A stretch of 54,783 nucleotides of DNA, taken from NCBI GenBank assembly GCA_023515795.1, contig JALGPX010000011.1:102772-157554 (forward strand), read 5' to 3'. The notes below the pieces were generated by a model that saw only the letters and a list, made by a program, of their open reading frames with translations, made no database searches and was not told the DNA's origin. The DNA comes from Amoeboaphelidium occidentale (lineage: Eukaryota > Aphelidiomycota > Aphelidea). The first letter of the stretch is position 1; each line of letters opens with the position of its first letter. This document shows, in pieces, positions 19,019-28,233 of the stretch. The position numbers and the translations under genes are program-made.

Positions 19019-20264
19019 GTACACCAGACTCTTTTGAAAGTGACATTACGGAATTAAAGATAACAACACTTAACAAAGCTCCGACTTTTCCAGACGCTGC
19101 AGATATTCCATGACATGTGCTTCTATATCTTGTAGGAAACACTTCACCTGGTATAACGAATGTTGTAACATTTGCGCCAAAGTTAAAAAAGAATTGACAC
19201 AGAGAGAACAGAATGATAAAAAGCACAGTATTATCAATAAGAGTGGAGTAGAAAAAGTAAATTGCCAAGAATAGTACAGCAATAACGAGAAATCCCATCT
19301 TTTGAATGTAAACTCTGCCCCAAGAGTCAATGTAATACACTGCAACAAAGTAACCAGGAACAGCACCCATAAGAGCAATTATCAGATTACCTCTAGCAAG
19401 GTTCAAAAGATGCTCGTGGCCTGTAGCTTTGGAGTACCCTATTGCATCCAGCACAATAGAAGCATTTAGATTAATTCCATAAAACGCAACATCCAATACA
19501 AACCAAGCTATCGATGTACCTAAAAGAACTTTTAAATTATTCCATTCTGTCAAGTAATCGTAAAATTCTTTGAAACTGAATACTTGCTTTTCCTTTTTGA
19601 ATTTCGTAGTTTCTTCCATGCTGGTTCTGTAGTATAATGCAGCGAGTGCAGGTAAAACACCAATAAAAACACACAATCTCCACACATAGTCAATACCATC
19701 ATCGTTGTATATCAGCAACAGAACAAAAGCAACGAATGATGAAAGCATTATGCCAAGACCTTGCATAGAGAACACTAACGCCATCATTCTGCCTCGCTCC
19801 TCTTTTTCGCATGACTCTGATGTAACCACGGCAGATAGAGGATAGTCTGCACCTATTCCTATGCCAAGGAAGAATCTAAAGAAGCTAAGCCATAGTAAAA
19901 CATTCGGACCAATGATCAAGCAACTTAATAGAGAAGATACAATAATTATCATCAATTCCAAACCGTAAACATGAGATCTTCCGTAATAATCTCCCAAAAC
20001 ACCAAATAACAACTCGCCAAAGATTGTGCCAAATGTACATGAGAGTTTAACTATTGATTCCTGAACTGTCGTCGTATCGTAAATGTCCCGGAGCATCGGA
20101 ATGATAATATTGATTATGAATAAGTCATACGAGTCTGTTAGGAAGCCTACGCCTGATATTCCAACGGTATAAAGTTTATTGTTATTCAACGGCATTCTCC
20201 AAAAGTTTCTTCCGATAAGACCAAAAAGCCAAAATCGCACGTTTCGCACTTTTGAAAATTTCAC
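18927..20264 (-). CDS. PHO84-like MFS permease (inorganic phosphate or related substrate)
   Basis: 445 residues from ATG 20264; Met24 (MPLNNNKLYTVGIS, 20195) would give a more usual short cytoplasmic start. Twelve membrane segments are visible. Motifs of the phosphate:proton symporter group include GVGFLTDSYDLFIINII in the first helix (the PHO84/PHT1 GxGFxxDxYDLF pattern), GDYYGRSHVYG (MFS loop 2-3), GIGADYPLSAVVTSE, FYGINLNASIVLDAIG and VIPGEVFPTRYRSTCHGISAASGK before helix 11. The C-terminus WIPETKGQELE matches sugar-porter-type endings. It should import phosphate across the plasma membrane, though glycerophosphoinositol permeases share this layout. Confidence 0.9.
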   Translation of the reverse strand: MKFSKVRNVRFWLFGLIGRNFWRMPLNNNKLYTVGISGVGFLTDSYDLFIINIIIPMLRDIYDTTTVQESIVKLSCTFGTIFGELLFGVLGDYYGRSHVYGLELMIIIVSSLLSCLIIGPNVLLWLSFFRFFLGIGIGADYPLSAVVTSESCEKEERGRMMALVFSMQGLGIMLSSFVAFVLLLIYNDDGIDYVWRLCVFIGVLPALAALYYRTSMEETTKFKKEKQVFSFKEFYDYLTEWNNLKVLLGTSIAWFVLDVAFYGINLNASIVLDAIGYSKATGHEHLLNLARGNLIIALMGAVPGYFVAVYYIDSWGRVYIQKMGFLVIAVLFLAIYFFYSTLIDNTVLFIILFSLCQFFFNFGANVTTFVIPGEVFPTRYRSTCHGISAASGKVGALLSVVIFNSVMSLSKESGVQNVMLVYAVFSIIGYLVTFWIPETKGQELE

Positions 20265-20277
20265 GCCAAACAGAAGT

Positions 20278-21114
20278 CTATTGCTTCAAAGTTACAGAGC
20301 AGCCATAGCAGAGGGACTTTCCCTGTAAATTACAAACTGAACAGGAAATATCGGAAGTATTCACTCCTATTCGATTTGTGACTCTGTTAATGGTTGAAAC
20401 TGTTGAAGGAAAATCAGGAGCTATCGAAGTAATAAAGCCTTCAATTGTTGCCTGAATAGAATTATCAGAGCTTTTTTGTTCCATTTCATAGTCTAACCCT
20501 CTCAAATTAGCGTAAATCTGAAGTTCTTCAATTGATAAGTCCTTTAGTGGTCTCAGAACTTGCTTCTGATTTATGCTGGATTGTAAAGATACAAGATCAT
20601 GAAGTACTTCTCCATAACCAAGAGTGATGTATGATAAAGTATTGATAGCATTCATTGTTCCGGAGGTTCCCAGCAGAATAGTGTCAATACCAGAAGCATC
20701 AGCATAAGCAGTCAGAACCTTCAATAATTGAATTGCTTTGATAGTCTTTCGCGATGTTGCAGACTTGACAGACACTTCACTATCGCAATAATCGCTCGCT
20801 TTTATCAACACGACCTCAATGCCACTCTGTTCTTCTGATAAATTCACATTCTCATCTTCGTCGAACAAAACGCGAACAATTCTGAGTGATGAGAATATGG
20901 GATTCCATTGGCTTTGCGATTGAACAAGGTCTATGAGTACACGCGAAGAAAGTCCACCAGAATACGCGATAAGGCATTCTTTTGAAATATTTTGCATCTT
21001 TGCCATCGATTGTCTGTATAGTTTAGATATGGACTGTAAGCAGCAGTCATGGCATAATTGATTTGAGCGAAAGCGTAGCAGAGGTCCTTCGTTTGGGCAT
21101 TTTTTGCAAGGCAT
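20278..21114 (-). CDS. NCS2: Cytoplasmic tRNA 2-thiolation protein 2 (CTU2/NCS2)
   Basis: Start set at 21114 (MPCKKCPNEGPLLRFRS), because upstream in-frame residues run into the divergent methyltransferase and look non-coding. 278 residues. The N-terminal zinc site (CKKC ... LCHDCC) is followed by AYSGGLSSRVLIDLV, the degenerate PP-loop of CTU2 (SGGLSS in place of SGGxDS). The GTSGTMNAINTLSYITLGYG and RPLKDLSIEELQIYANL segments match the CTU1/CTU2 fold, and a C-terminal zinc ribbon has CSVC and CYGC. With CTU1/NCS6 it thiolates U34 of tRNA Lys, Glu and Gln using URM1 as sulfur carrier. It is shorter than many fungal orthologues, which often exceed 350 residues. Confidence 0.9.
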   Translation of the reverse strand: MPCKKCPNEGPLLRFRSNQLCHDCCLQSISKLYRQSMAKMQNISKECLIAYSGGLSSRVLIDLVQSQSQWNPIFSSLRIVRVLFDEDENVNLSEEQSGIEVVLIKASDYCDSEVSVKSATSRKTIKAIQLLKVLTAYADASGIDTILLGTSGTMNAINTLSYITLGYGEVLHDLVSLQSSINQKQVLRPLKDLSIEELQIYANLRGLDYEMEQKSSDNSIQATIEGFITSIAPDFPSTVSTINRVTNRIGVNTSDISCSVCNLQGKSLCYGCSVTLKQ

Positions 21115-21145
21115 CTGATTGTTGATTCGAAAGAGAAACTTCAAG

Positions 21146-21925
21146 ATGCCCCACGCTGAAGTATTACTCGATGCCTGCAGAAAAATTGAAGTTAATCTGA
21201 ACAAGTACCTTCCGGAAAAGAAGGCAAGTATTTCCGTTGACTTGAACATTGTTAGTGATCCTTCTAAAATAACTGCATCAAGCAACAACAAGTCAGACTT
21301 ATGGTCTCATGTTTGGGGTTCTTCAGTCATACTGTCTGAACTTCTGATAAATTTAGATGGTATTAAAGAATATGAGGTACTCGAACTTGGGGCTGGGACA
21401 GGCTTATGTTCAAAAGTGTGTGGAATGTTATGCTCAAGGGTTGTTTCAACTGATTTCCATCCTACGTCAATCGATATAATAAGACTAAATTGCCCGCAGA
21501 ATGTTCATGTTGTGGTACATAATTGGCATGATCCAGTTCCGGGAGACTTCATCAAACGGTTCAATATGATCATTGGTTCTGATGTTATTTACATGGGCAA
21601 CTCAGTTTCTTCCGTTTATAGGACAATTAAAGATTGCATGAAAAATGACGGGTTCAGTATAATAGTTGATCCTGGAAGGCCTAACAGGGAGGAGTTCATT
21701 GGGAAATGTTTGGAGAACGGAATGCATGTTTGGAGCAAACATGTAGAAAATGTTGGCGCGGAGGTCTGTAATATGAAATTATGTTGCATTATCATCGTCA
21801 GTTGGGTCAAAGATCATCCAATGATAAAAGTTATTGACAGGATAATGACAGACATTGAGAGACACCGTTGCAGAGAAACTTTTGAGGAATTCGGATATTG
21901 CAGCCACGTATCAACATTTAAATAG
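21146..21925 (+). CDS. Family-16 S-adenosylmethionine-dependent methyltransferase (METTL21/23-like)
   Basis: 259 residues from ATG 21146 (MPHAEVLLDACRKIEVN); an in-frame extension back to 21119 is possible but only 4 bp from the divergent CTU2 start. SAM motif I is VLELGAGTGLCSKVCG, preceded by the family's tryptophan region DLWSHVWGSSVILSELL. Post-I is VVSTDFHPTSIDII, and the acidic motif is FNMIIGSDVIYMGNSV, the DVIY variant of the D/E-x-x-Y/F motif of METTL21/22/23 and fungal EFM enzymes. Targets in this family are lysine or histidine side chains of translation factors and chaperones; the exact substrate cannot be told. Confidence 0.88.
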   Translation: MPHAEVLLDACRKIEVNLNKYLPEKKASISVDLNIVSDPSKITASSNNKSDLWSHVWGSSVILSELLINLDGIKEYEVLELGAGTGLCSKVCGMLCSRVVSTDFHPTSIDIIRLNCPQNVHVVVHNWHDPVPGDFIKRFNMIIGSDVIYMGNSVSSVYRTIKDCMKNDGFSIIVDPGRPNREEFIGKCLENGMHVWSKHVENVGAEVCNMKLCCIIIVSWVKDHPMIKVIDRIMTDIERHRCRETFEEFGYCSHVSTFK

Positions 21926-21935
21926 ATAATGTTCT

Positions 21936-22718
21936 TTATTGTTTAGTTGAAGGGCAAGGAGTCTGTTGTGGTGATGGTGGAGCTGGTGCTGAAACGGGTT
22001 GAATAACTGGAGGAGCTGGTGCAGGAAGTTGGACTGCCGGCACAAAAATAGGTTTTGGTGTTTCGCTTGGACATGGTACTGGTTCAGGAGTTGGTTCGCA
22101 TGTCGCTTTAGGAATTGGGTGGAAGATAGGAACTGGTGGTGCTGGAGGCGGCGGTGGAGGAGGAGGTGGTGGAATTGGCCTTGATGGTTGAATAGGAACC
22201 AGTATAATAGGGTTTGGAGGACGCTGAGGTGGAGGCGTAACAGTATTTCCTGGATAATTGACTATGACTCCAGGGTTAGAAGATGGAGGTTGTTGTGTAG
22301 GAGGAGGAGGAGGAGAAACAGGCACAGGAGGTGGCGGTGGTGGTGAAACAGGAGCAGCAGGTGGAGGTGGAGGAGATACTGGATTCGCAACCACAGGAGC
22401 ATTCTGAGATGGAGGAGTAAACGCGATCTTTGTCTTTGTTATATCATTCAAAATGCACGAAGTGCCATTCTGTGTTTGGACAATGCGACACATCCCGACC
22501 TGTTGCAACTGAGAGCACCATGAAGTGTACAACCCACACAGATAATTGGCGCTCGTTTCGTTCAAATTCCAGCACTGCTTGTAAAGAGGATTAAACACGC
22601 AGCTTGGGTTTGCATTGCATTCTTGTTGGTTTTGATACGAACTGCATGTAAATTGTGCTGCACTTTGCGCATATGCACAAGATACTAATGTGACGGCTAT
22701 AGCAATAAAATTCTTCAT
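21936..22718 (-). CDS. Secreted protein: Cys-rich N-terminal domain and long proline-rich tail
   Basis: Start placed at 22718, which gives a clean signal peptide (MKNFIAIAVTLVSCAYAQ). The mature N-terminal 90 residues carry eight cysteines (FTCSSYQNQQEC, NPSCVFNPLYKQCWN, YLCGLYTSWC, MCRIVQ, SCIL). The remaining 150 residues are dominated by PPPPP blocks alternating with APVS/PVPVS, like an extensin-type or cell-wall stalk. There is no GPI signal at the C-terminus. It is convergent with the methyltransferase, with 10 bp between stops. A cell-wall adhesin or structural protein is plausible. Confidence 0.8.
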   Translation of the reverse strand: MKNFIAIAVTLVSCAYAQSAAQFTCSSYQNQQECNANPSCVFNPLYKQCWNLNETSANYLCGLYTSWCSQLQQVGMCRIVQTQNGTSCILNDITKTKIAFTPPSQNAPVVANPVSPPPPPAAPVSPPPPPPVPVSPPPPPTQQPPSSNPGVIVNYPGNTVTPPPQRPPNPIILVPIQPSRPIPPPPPPPPPPAPPVPIFHPIPKATCEPTPEPVPCPSETPKPIFVPAVQLPAPAPPVIQPVSAPAPPSPQQTPCPSTKQ

Positions 22719-22985
22719 TTTGTTACTTCTGAAACATAATATTTTGCTAGTTTTTCCTTCCAAACTCCAAGTGCCCCTGTTCACATGCACAATCATGCTG
22801 ATTGTAACAACGTGTCTCTGGACTAAACAAGCCACTGAAATATCAGCGCACAGAAAACGGAACAAAAAGAAAGGCTGTTCGGGTGGCTGTGTTTGTTGTA
22901 TTGAACACGGTTTGTTGGCTACTTGCTGAATTGATTTGTTTCAACAACTGCTAGCTTTTGTCTTCCGTTTAAGCAGATTACACCG

Positions 22986-23306
22986 ATGGAAGAGAACAAA
23001 GAGAACTTCGACTCCTTGAGCTATGCCGACAAATCTTATGGTCGAAAGGGAGTTGGGCATGTTGGGGTCTTGAAGGACATGACTTCATTAGTCGAACTAA
23101 ATCCCGAGTCATCAAAGGATGCTATACTAAGGCAAGAATTAGCTAAAAGAGTATCTTTTCCAATGGATTATAAGGAAATGCCGAAAAGTTGGTTTTTTGA
23201 CATTTTCGATGAGAACTTGAGTGCAGAGGATGATCATGTTTCTGAGTTGAAACAATTATCGCTCCATCCTGATCGAAAACGAAGGAGGGTCAGTCTTAGC
23301 ATCTAA
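22986..23306 (+). CDS. Small KEN-box protein, possible cell-cycle regulator
   Basis: 106 residues from ATG 22986. It begins MEENKENFDSL, a KEN degron with acidic neighbours, as in proteins destroyed by the anaphase-promoting complex. A short conserved-looking block GYRKGVGHVGVLKDMTSL-like segment follows (residues 19-35), then an aromatic motif KSWFFDIFDENL, and a basic C-terminus DRKRRRVSLSI that could be a nuclear signal with an RRVS kinase site. There is no folded domain. Securin-, CDK-inhibitor- or sororin-like proteins share this style, but sequence similarity cannot be judged here. It is convergent with the kinase gene, 30 bp apart. Confidence 0.6.
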   Translation: MEENKENFDSLSYADKSYGRKGVGHVGVLKDMTSLVELNPESSKDAILRQELAKRVSFPMDYKEMPKSWFFDIFDENLSAEDDHVSELKQLSLHPDRKRRRVSLSI

Positions 23307-23336
23307 TAGAATATCATAAAATGCTTTATTATAAGT

Positions 23337-26300
23337 CTATGAGTCCGTATTCTGATATAACTTCGAGAATTGGCGATCTTTGTTTTCCCGTTCTCTTGCC
23401 TTCAACATTGCTGCTTGAGCTGCGTGCTTACGAACAAAACCAGGAGACATTCCTTCCATGTTTGGTGCGTCCTGTTCCGTGTTGTACACCGTATCAGAAT
23501 TGCGGTTACGAATACGGTCTGATGATTGTGCTTCACTGTCGTCTTCTGAAATGACGGTCGTTGCAAGCGGTGACATGGAAGGATCATTAAATGATTGCCT
23601 TTTCGTAATGAAGCCTTTGTCGGAGCTCAGATTATTCTCGGAGTTCGTTCTCCTATTGTCAGAGAAGCTACTCTGACCTCCTTGATGTTCCGAGCCGAGT
23701 TTAAGCCTTAATAAAGATAATGGCTCTGTTGCTGCTTCATCCTCATCTAACCGAGGTCTGATAAGATAATTGTTAAAATCCATGCTAGATTTATCGCGTA
23801 TTAGATTGCCCATTGTTCCAGAGACATCTTGCGAAGATTCAAAACTGCTTGCAGTATTTTCAGCGGTGGAGTCGCTAGTATGCTCCTTTGCTCCGTGAAC
23901 GGAAAGAGTACCGAAAGATCCATGGTTTGAATTTCCGCCAGCTGCGAACAATTGCTGAGAACTGCCACGAAATACACTTTGAAACTTTGAAGTTAAACTA
24001 CTTCGGCTGCTAGTTCTTCGATCATTCTTGGATCCGTCAATTGCAGACGAAGAGCCCGAAATAGTACCAAACCAAGATAAACCTCGAGATAATTTACGTT
24101 TAACTGCTTCCACAAGCCGCCGAAGAACCACGCCAACTGACACAGCACTGTTTATCTCGGCTTCTGTGACTTGAATCCTTCCTTGTTCGTCGTAGAATTT
24201 GCCAGCTCCATCTGGGTCAGACTCCTTCAGCTTCTTGCAATATACTCCTGGATCGCTATCAGACAACCACTGGTCTTTCTCGGCGTCTGTGCTTCCAGGT
24301 ATAGCAGATCTAAGCCAGGGATGTCGTTTGACGTTATCTAGTGTTATTCTTTCTTCTGGATCTTTTTGGAATAATCCTTCGAACAAATCAAACAAATCAT
24401 GGTCGCTTTGTTCTAAATCTCCTCGTGTTGTGTCTGCAGGAAATTTCACTGGCTTCGTGGGAATAATTGCAAAGAGTTCAAATTCGTTCGCCGCATTAAA
24501 TGGTAGTCTTCCATAAACTAAGCAGTATAAAGTAACGCCGATAGCCCACACATCAATTGGTTTTCCTATTAATGGTTTTTTTCTAGCCAAGGAACCCGAA
24601 TCAGATAACGCAGTACTGGCCTTCCGCAGGGAACCAGCCAAAGAACCATTAAGTGGCAAAGAAGTTCGCAAAACTGCAGGCTGTTCGCTTAAAGTTATAG
24701 ATTTTCTCAGTGATATAAAGTCTGATGCTGTAGACTTTCGAGGAACGGATAAGGCGAAAGGGCTCAAATTATCATCCACGGGTGTTGAACTATTTAATTC
24801 AGCTGGTTCACTGCCTCGATCCTTTTCTAATCGATGAATTGAGTTAGTATCATCCAGGCAAAGCTCAGGAGCAAAAAACGCAGGACTGCCAGCAGTCTTT
24901 GCTAATTCAGCATCTTGTGAGGATTCTGTTCCCACCAATTTCTCTGAAAAGAAAGAAACACCAAAATCTCCGATTTTAGCATGTTTCGTTGTTGTTATCA
25001 AAATGTTTTGTGGCTTAATATCTCGGTGTATGATGCCTGGAGAATGAAGGAGACGCTTGATAACTTACCTTGATAGTGTAAATATTCAACTCCTACAACA
25101 AGATCGAGTATATAAGACTTTATATCGTCCATCGAATTTATGGGATCATCGAATTCGTTCTTCCATTGTAATTCACCGCCATCAACATACTCCAATACTA
25201 AAAATTAATAACAACGAAAACGGATGCGTCATACCCATATAAATCTTTTCTTGATTTGGATCGTCGATTACTTCGAATAGTGTTACCACATTCGGATGCT
25301 TTAATTTCTTCATGATCGCAATCTCTTTCTTGATCTTATCAAGCTCTCCATCCGCTCTCATACCAAACTTTTTCTTACCTTTCTTTTGAACAATCTTAAG
25401 AGCATACTGCTCTCCTGTCTCAGTGTCCACACAAAGCTTAACCTTTCCGTGAACACCTCTGCCAAGTTCGTGCAAAACCAAATACCGGTTGATCATTTTC
25501 TGACCCGTTTCAGGATCAATAGTTCGTACCATCACAGAAGTTTCCTTGACTTGACCATATGATGTGTCCCTCCGCTTAGTCTGTGGGGTTGAAGGAGAAG
25601 TAGACTGAAAAGTAGGCCGCCTGTTCATAGAAAAAGCGCTCGAAGATCCGCTTGTAGAAGGACTAGATGGTAATGCAGAATTTGATCTGACGGCAGGTAT
25701 CCTAGCTTTGGCTGTAGATGAATGAGACCTTGGCAAGTTCACCGTCTCCGTATTGGAGCGACGATGTCCAGCAGAAGAAAACGTTGTGATAACGCTCTTC
25801 ATGAACGAATGCGACTTTTCTGTCCCATTATTATTATTAGAAGTATTCGATCTGCTCTGGGAATTCTGCGTCTTATCTTCCACTGAATCCCCAGTTTTGA
25901 ATGATGTACTAGAATTATGAAAGTAGTCTCTCCGATCCTGATCATCCATACTCGAACTCTGAGGATCAGAATCTAATCCATCAAAGAAAGCACCTCCATT
26001 CCAAGTTTCTGCAAAACTGGTCATCGGCCTCGCAGTTACTGGGCTTCCTTGAATCTGAAGAGTGTAAGCGCTTTGAGTTGCGACTGCGGAAGATGGAATC
26101 ACCCCAGAATCAGTCTTGCGTGGTTTCAGCATTGAGAGGTTCAAGTGAAGTCCAGCATTCTTCTTTGGTTGAAGTGCAGGCGATAGCTGAACAGAAGCAG
26201 ATGATATATCTGATTCTGAAGTGTCTGGTGCACTATCAGAAGGAAGCGATTGTCCAGGTTTGAATTTCTTATGGCCAGAAGGATGTAGATATGACCCTGT

Positions 26301-26396
26301 TGGCTTATTGTGAGCTTTTTGAGTTGATTCCAGTGGTTCTATTGATGTCTGAGCATTTTTATTGATGGGCAGTTCAGGTTTATGAGAATCGGCCAT
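23337..26396 (-). CDS. CaMKK/Ssp1/Sak1-like serine/threonine protein kinase
   Basis: Three exons: 26396-25235, 25197-25069 and 25036-23337, with introns of 37 and only 32 nt; 996 residues. The joins restore EKIYM-VLEYVDGGEL and YLHYQG-IIHRDIKPQNIL. Kinase marks are the glycine loop LGRGVHGKVKL, catalytic Lys in YALKIVQKKG, HRDIKPQN, IGDFGVS, SPAFFAPEL and VWAIGVTLYCLVYGRLPF. The insert between DFG and APE carries Ser/Thr-rich sequence, and a long insert precedes VWAIG. Residues 1-300 and the last 300 are Ser-rich and disordered. The kinase core resembles LKB1/CaMKK enzymes that activate AMPK/Snf1 by phosphorylating its T-loop; which substrate applies here is inferred. Confidence 0.92.
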
Positions 26397-26417
26397 CAGA
26401 GAGCAGAAACGCCTTGG

Positions 26418-27506
26418 TTATTCTTCTTGTTTGAGCACCTTCAATTTATCAAACGATATCAGCCAACCATCCACCTCAACAGAAGCATTCCTTTCCTCTG
26501 TACAGTTATTGGCGCATGAATACACTAAAACAGTTCCAAAAGAAACTTCATCAAGGCGAGACAATGCTACAGAGTATTTATCTTCCGTGGCTTTCAAAGA
26601 AGAATAAAATGACATTAGACCAGGCATCAGCTGGAACTCGAAACTCAGAGGACATACACATACAGGGCATTTCCCTGTTTTATCAATTAAAGACTTCTCA
26701 GGAGAGTAGAAAAGTGCAAGACGTCCATATCGAAGTATCTGATAAGGATTCCATCCGACACGCTCTATAAACCTGTCACGCTCTTTTGAATAAAAATCTA
26801 CGGAAGGCTTCTCATAAGCCTCACCAGACCATTCCTCGTTTTTAGTTTGCGTCAAGCCTTCAGTCTTGCATTGATTTTGATATTCTTCCAATAACCTTTG
26901 AGCATGAGTTAGATCTTGCTTACGTTCTTCTTCGACTTCAGTATCAATGAAGAATGCAGGTAATTCCAACTTGCCACAAAGCTCAGGTGCTGCTATAATG
27001 TCGAAATCGGATGATTGCTTCTGCTCTGAATTTCCCGGTAAATCGGAATCCTTGGCTTTGGCAGTAGTCTTTGGTTTAGCATTATTAAAAGAAAAGCCAT
27101 CCAATAGAGACGAAATATCGTCGATGCTATTTGCTGAAGTATCTTTTATCAACCAGTTATCAATATCATGCTTCTTGTTGCTTGATTCACTCTTTTGTGG
27201 AACTACTTGAGGCTTAGAACGCGAAATAGGCTTCAGCACTTGGCGTAATACAAATATTTCTTCGCATTTGGTGCAGAGGAAAACGTATAGTATTCTGATA
27301 TCCTCGCTATTCTCGAATGGTGCATACAATCGCATCAGAAACATCACATCCACTTCGCGACATTCCTCATTACAGCATCTAACCAAAGAAGACGGTGGCA
27401 CTTTATGAACAAAAAGTGGTACTCCTCCAACGTAATCGCATTCCGCGTTCAGATCATCTCCATCAGCATAATTGAATTCATCCTCAGAAGCAAAGCCCAG
27501 AATCGA
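26418..27506 (-). CDS. TSR4: PDCD2/TSR4-family ribosome-assembly protein
   Basis: Start chosen at Met13 (27506, MSILGFASEDEFN); an in-frame Met at 27542 would sit 10 bp from the upstream gene's stop. About 362 residues. The N-terminal zinc region has GGVPLFVHK, CCNEECRE and CTKCEEIFVL. The C-terminal PDCD2_C domain has RVGWNPYQILRYGR, CPVCVCPLSFEFQLMPGLMSF and the final CANNCTEE. PDCD2 and yeast Tsr4 chaperone ribosomal protein uS5 (Rps2) co-translationally for small-subunit assembly. The Ser-rich middle is disordered. Confidence 0.88.
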   Translation of the reverse strand, partial: SILGFASEDEFNYADGDDLNAECDYVGGVPLFVHKVPPSSLVRCCNEECREVDVMFLMRLYAPFENSEDIRILYVFLCTKCEEIFVLRQVLKPISRSKPQVVPQKSESSNKKHDIDNWLIKDTSANSIDDISSLLDGFSFNNAKPKTTAKAKDSDLPGNSEQKQSSDFDIIAAPELCGKLELPAFFIDTEVEEERKQDLTHAQRLLEEYQNQCKTEGLTQTKNEEWSGEAYEKPSVDFYSKERDRFIERVGWNPYQILRYGRLALFYSPEKSLIDKTGKCPVCVCPLSFEFQLMPGLMSFYSSLKATEDKYSVALSRLDEVSFGTVLVYSCANNCTEERNASVEVDGWLISFDKLKVLKQEE

Positions 27507-27552
27507 CATGTCAAAGTCTAAAAAAACTGTGAAACTGTTCATAGATTTAAAC

Positions 27553-28212
27553 TTAAAGAATTTTATTGGTGGCCAAGAGGTCTACCAATTGACCGGATGT
27601 TTCAATTAAAGTAGTCACTCCGGAAGAAACGTTGTCATCAGAGGTCTCGCTCACTTCGATCAACTTTGAAACGCTGCCTGTATTTGCCAACCATTCAATA
27701 TTGTCAAGTACAGATCGAAGCTGAACTTCTAAATCTGAGAACGTACCGGGGGCCGATAGCATATCGTAATGGATGACAACCAAACCGACAATGTCTCTGC
27801 TTTGTCCCAAGTAAAACAGCCCAAAATTTACAAAAGAAGAAAGACCATTATCAAAGCACAATCCTTCTATAACACCAGATTGTCTTAATTTTAGTCCATT
27901 CTTGCTTTTCACTTTGTCCATGAAGAGGCTCATGCCGTTTCTGTCAGCAATGATTGTTTTCGCGCTATTGTCGTCTCCGTAGGACGTCAGTGATATCGTA
28001 TCCGTAGCATTAGAATCTTGGACTGTATAGAATCTCTTGTTTCCGGGTGAATCGAGTGCTTTTATCTCGCAGTTCCATTTCTTTGAACTTCCAGAGGATT
28101 GACTTAATCGAAGATTTAAAGCTTGCAAGACATTATTCAATTTCGTGTTGCTACTGAGTTCCTCTGTTGGAGTGTACAAACTTACGCACAATTTTCTCTT
28201 CTGAATTGTCAT
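27553..28212 (-). CDS. Unrecognised 219-residue protein, possibly a Mediator-type subunit
   Basis: ATG 28212 (MTIQKRKLCVSLYTPTEEL), no intron. Mixed alpha/beta composition, with no signal peptide or membrane segment. Beta-like stretches include GLFYLGQSRDIVGLVVIHYD, followed by an amphipathic helix SDLEVQLRSVLDNIEWL and a Ser/Thr-rich tail. The order of strand-rich region then helix near IEW recalls MED20, a TBP-like Mediator head subunit, but this is weak. It sits 21 bp downstream of the aldehyde dehydrogenase and 46 bp upstream of the TSR4 gene on the same strand. Confidence 0.6.
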   Translation of the reverse strand: MTIQKRKLCVSLYTPTEELSSNTKLNNVLQALNLRLSQSSGSSKKWNCEIKALDSPGNKRFYTVQDSNATDTISLTSYGDDNSAKTIIADRNGMSLFMDKVKSKNGLKLRQSGVIEGLCFDNGLSSFVNFGLFYLGQSRDIVGLVVIHYDMLSAPGTFSDLEVQLRSVLDNIEWLANTGSVSKLIEVSETSDDNVSSGVTTLIETSGQLVDLLATNKIL

Positions 28213-28233
28213 TTTATTATGGCCCTAAAGATT

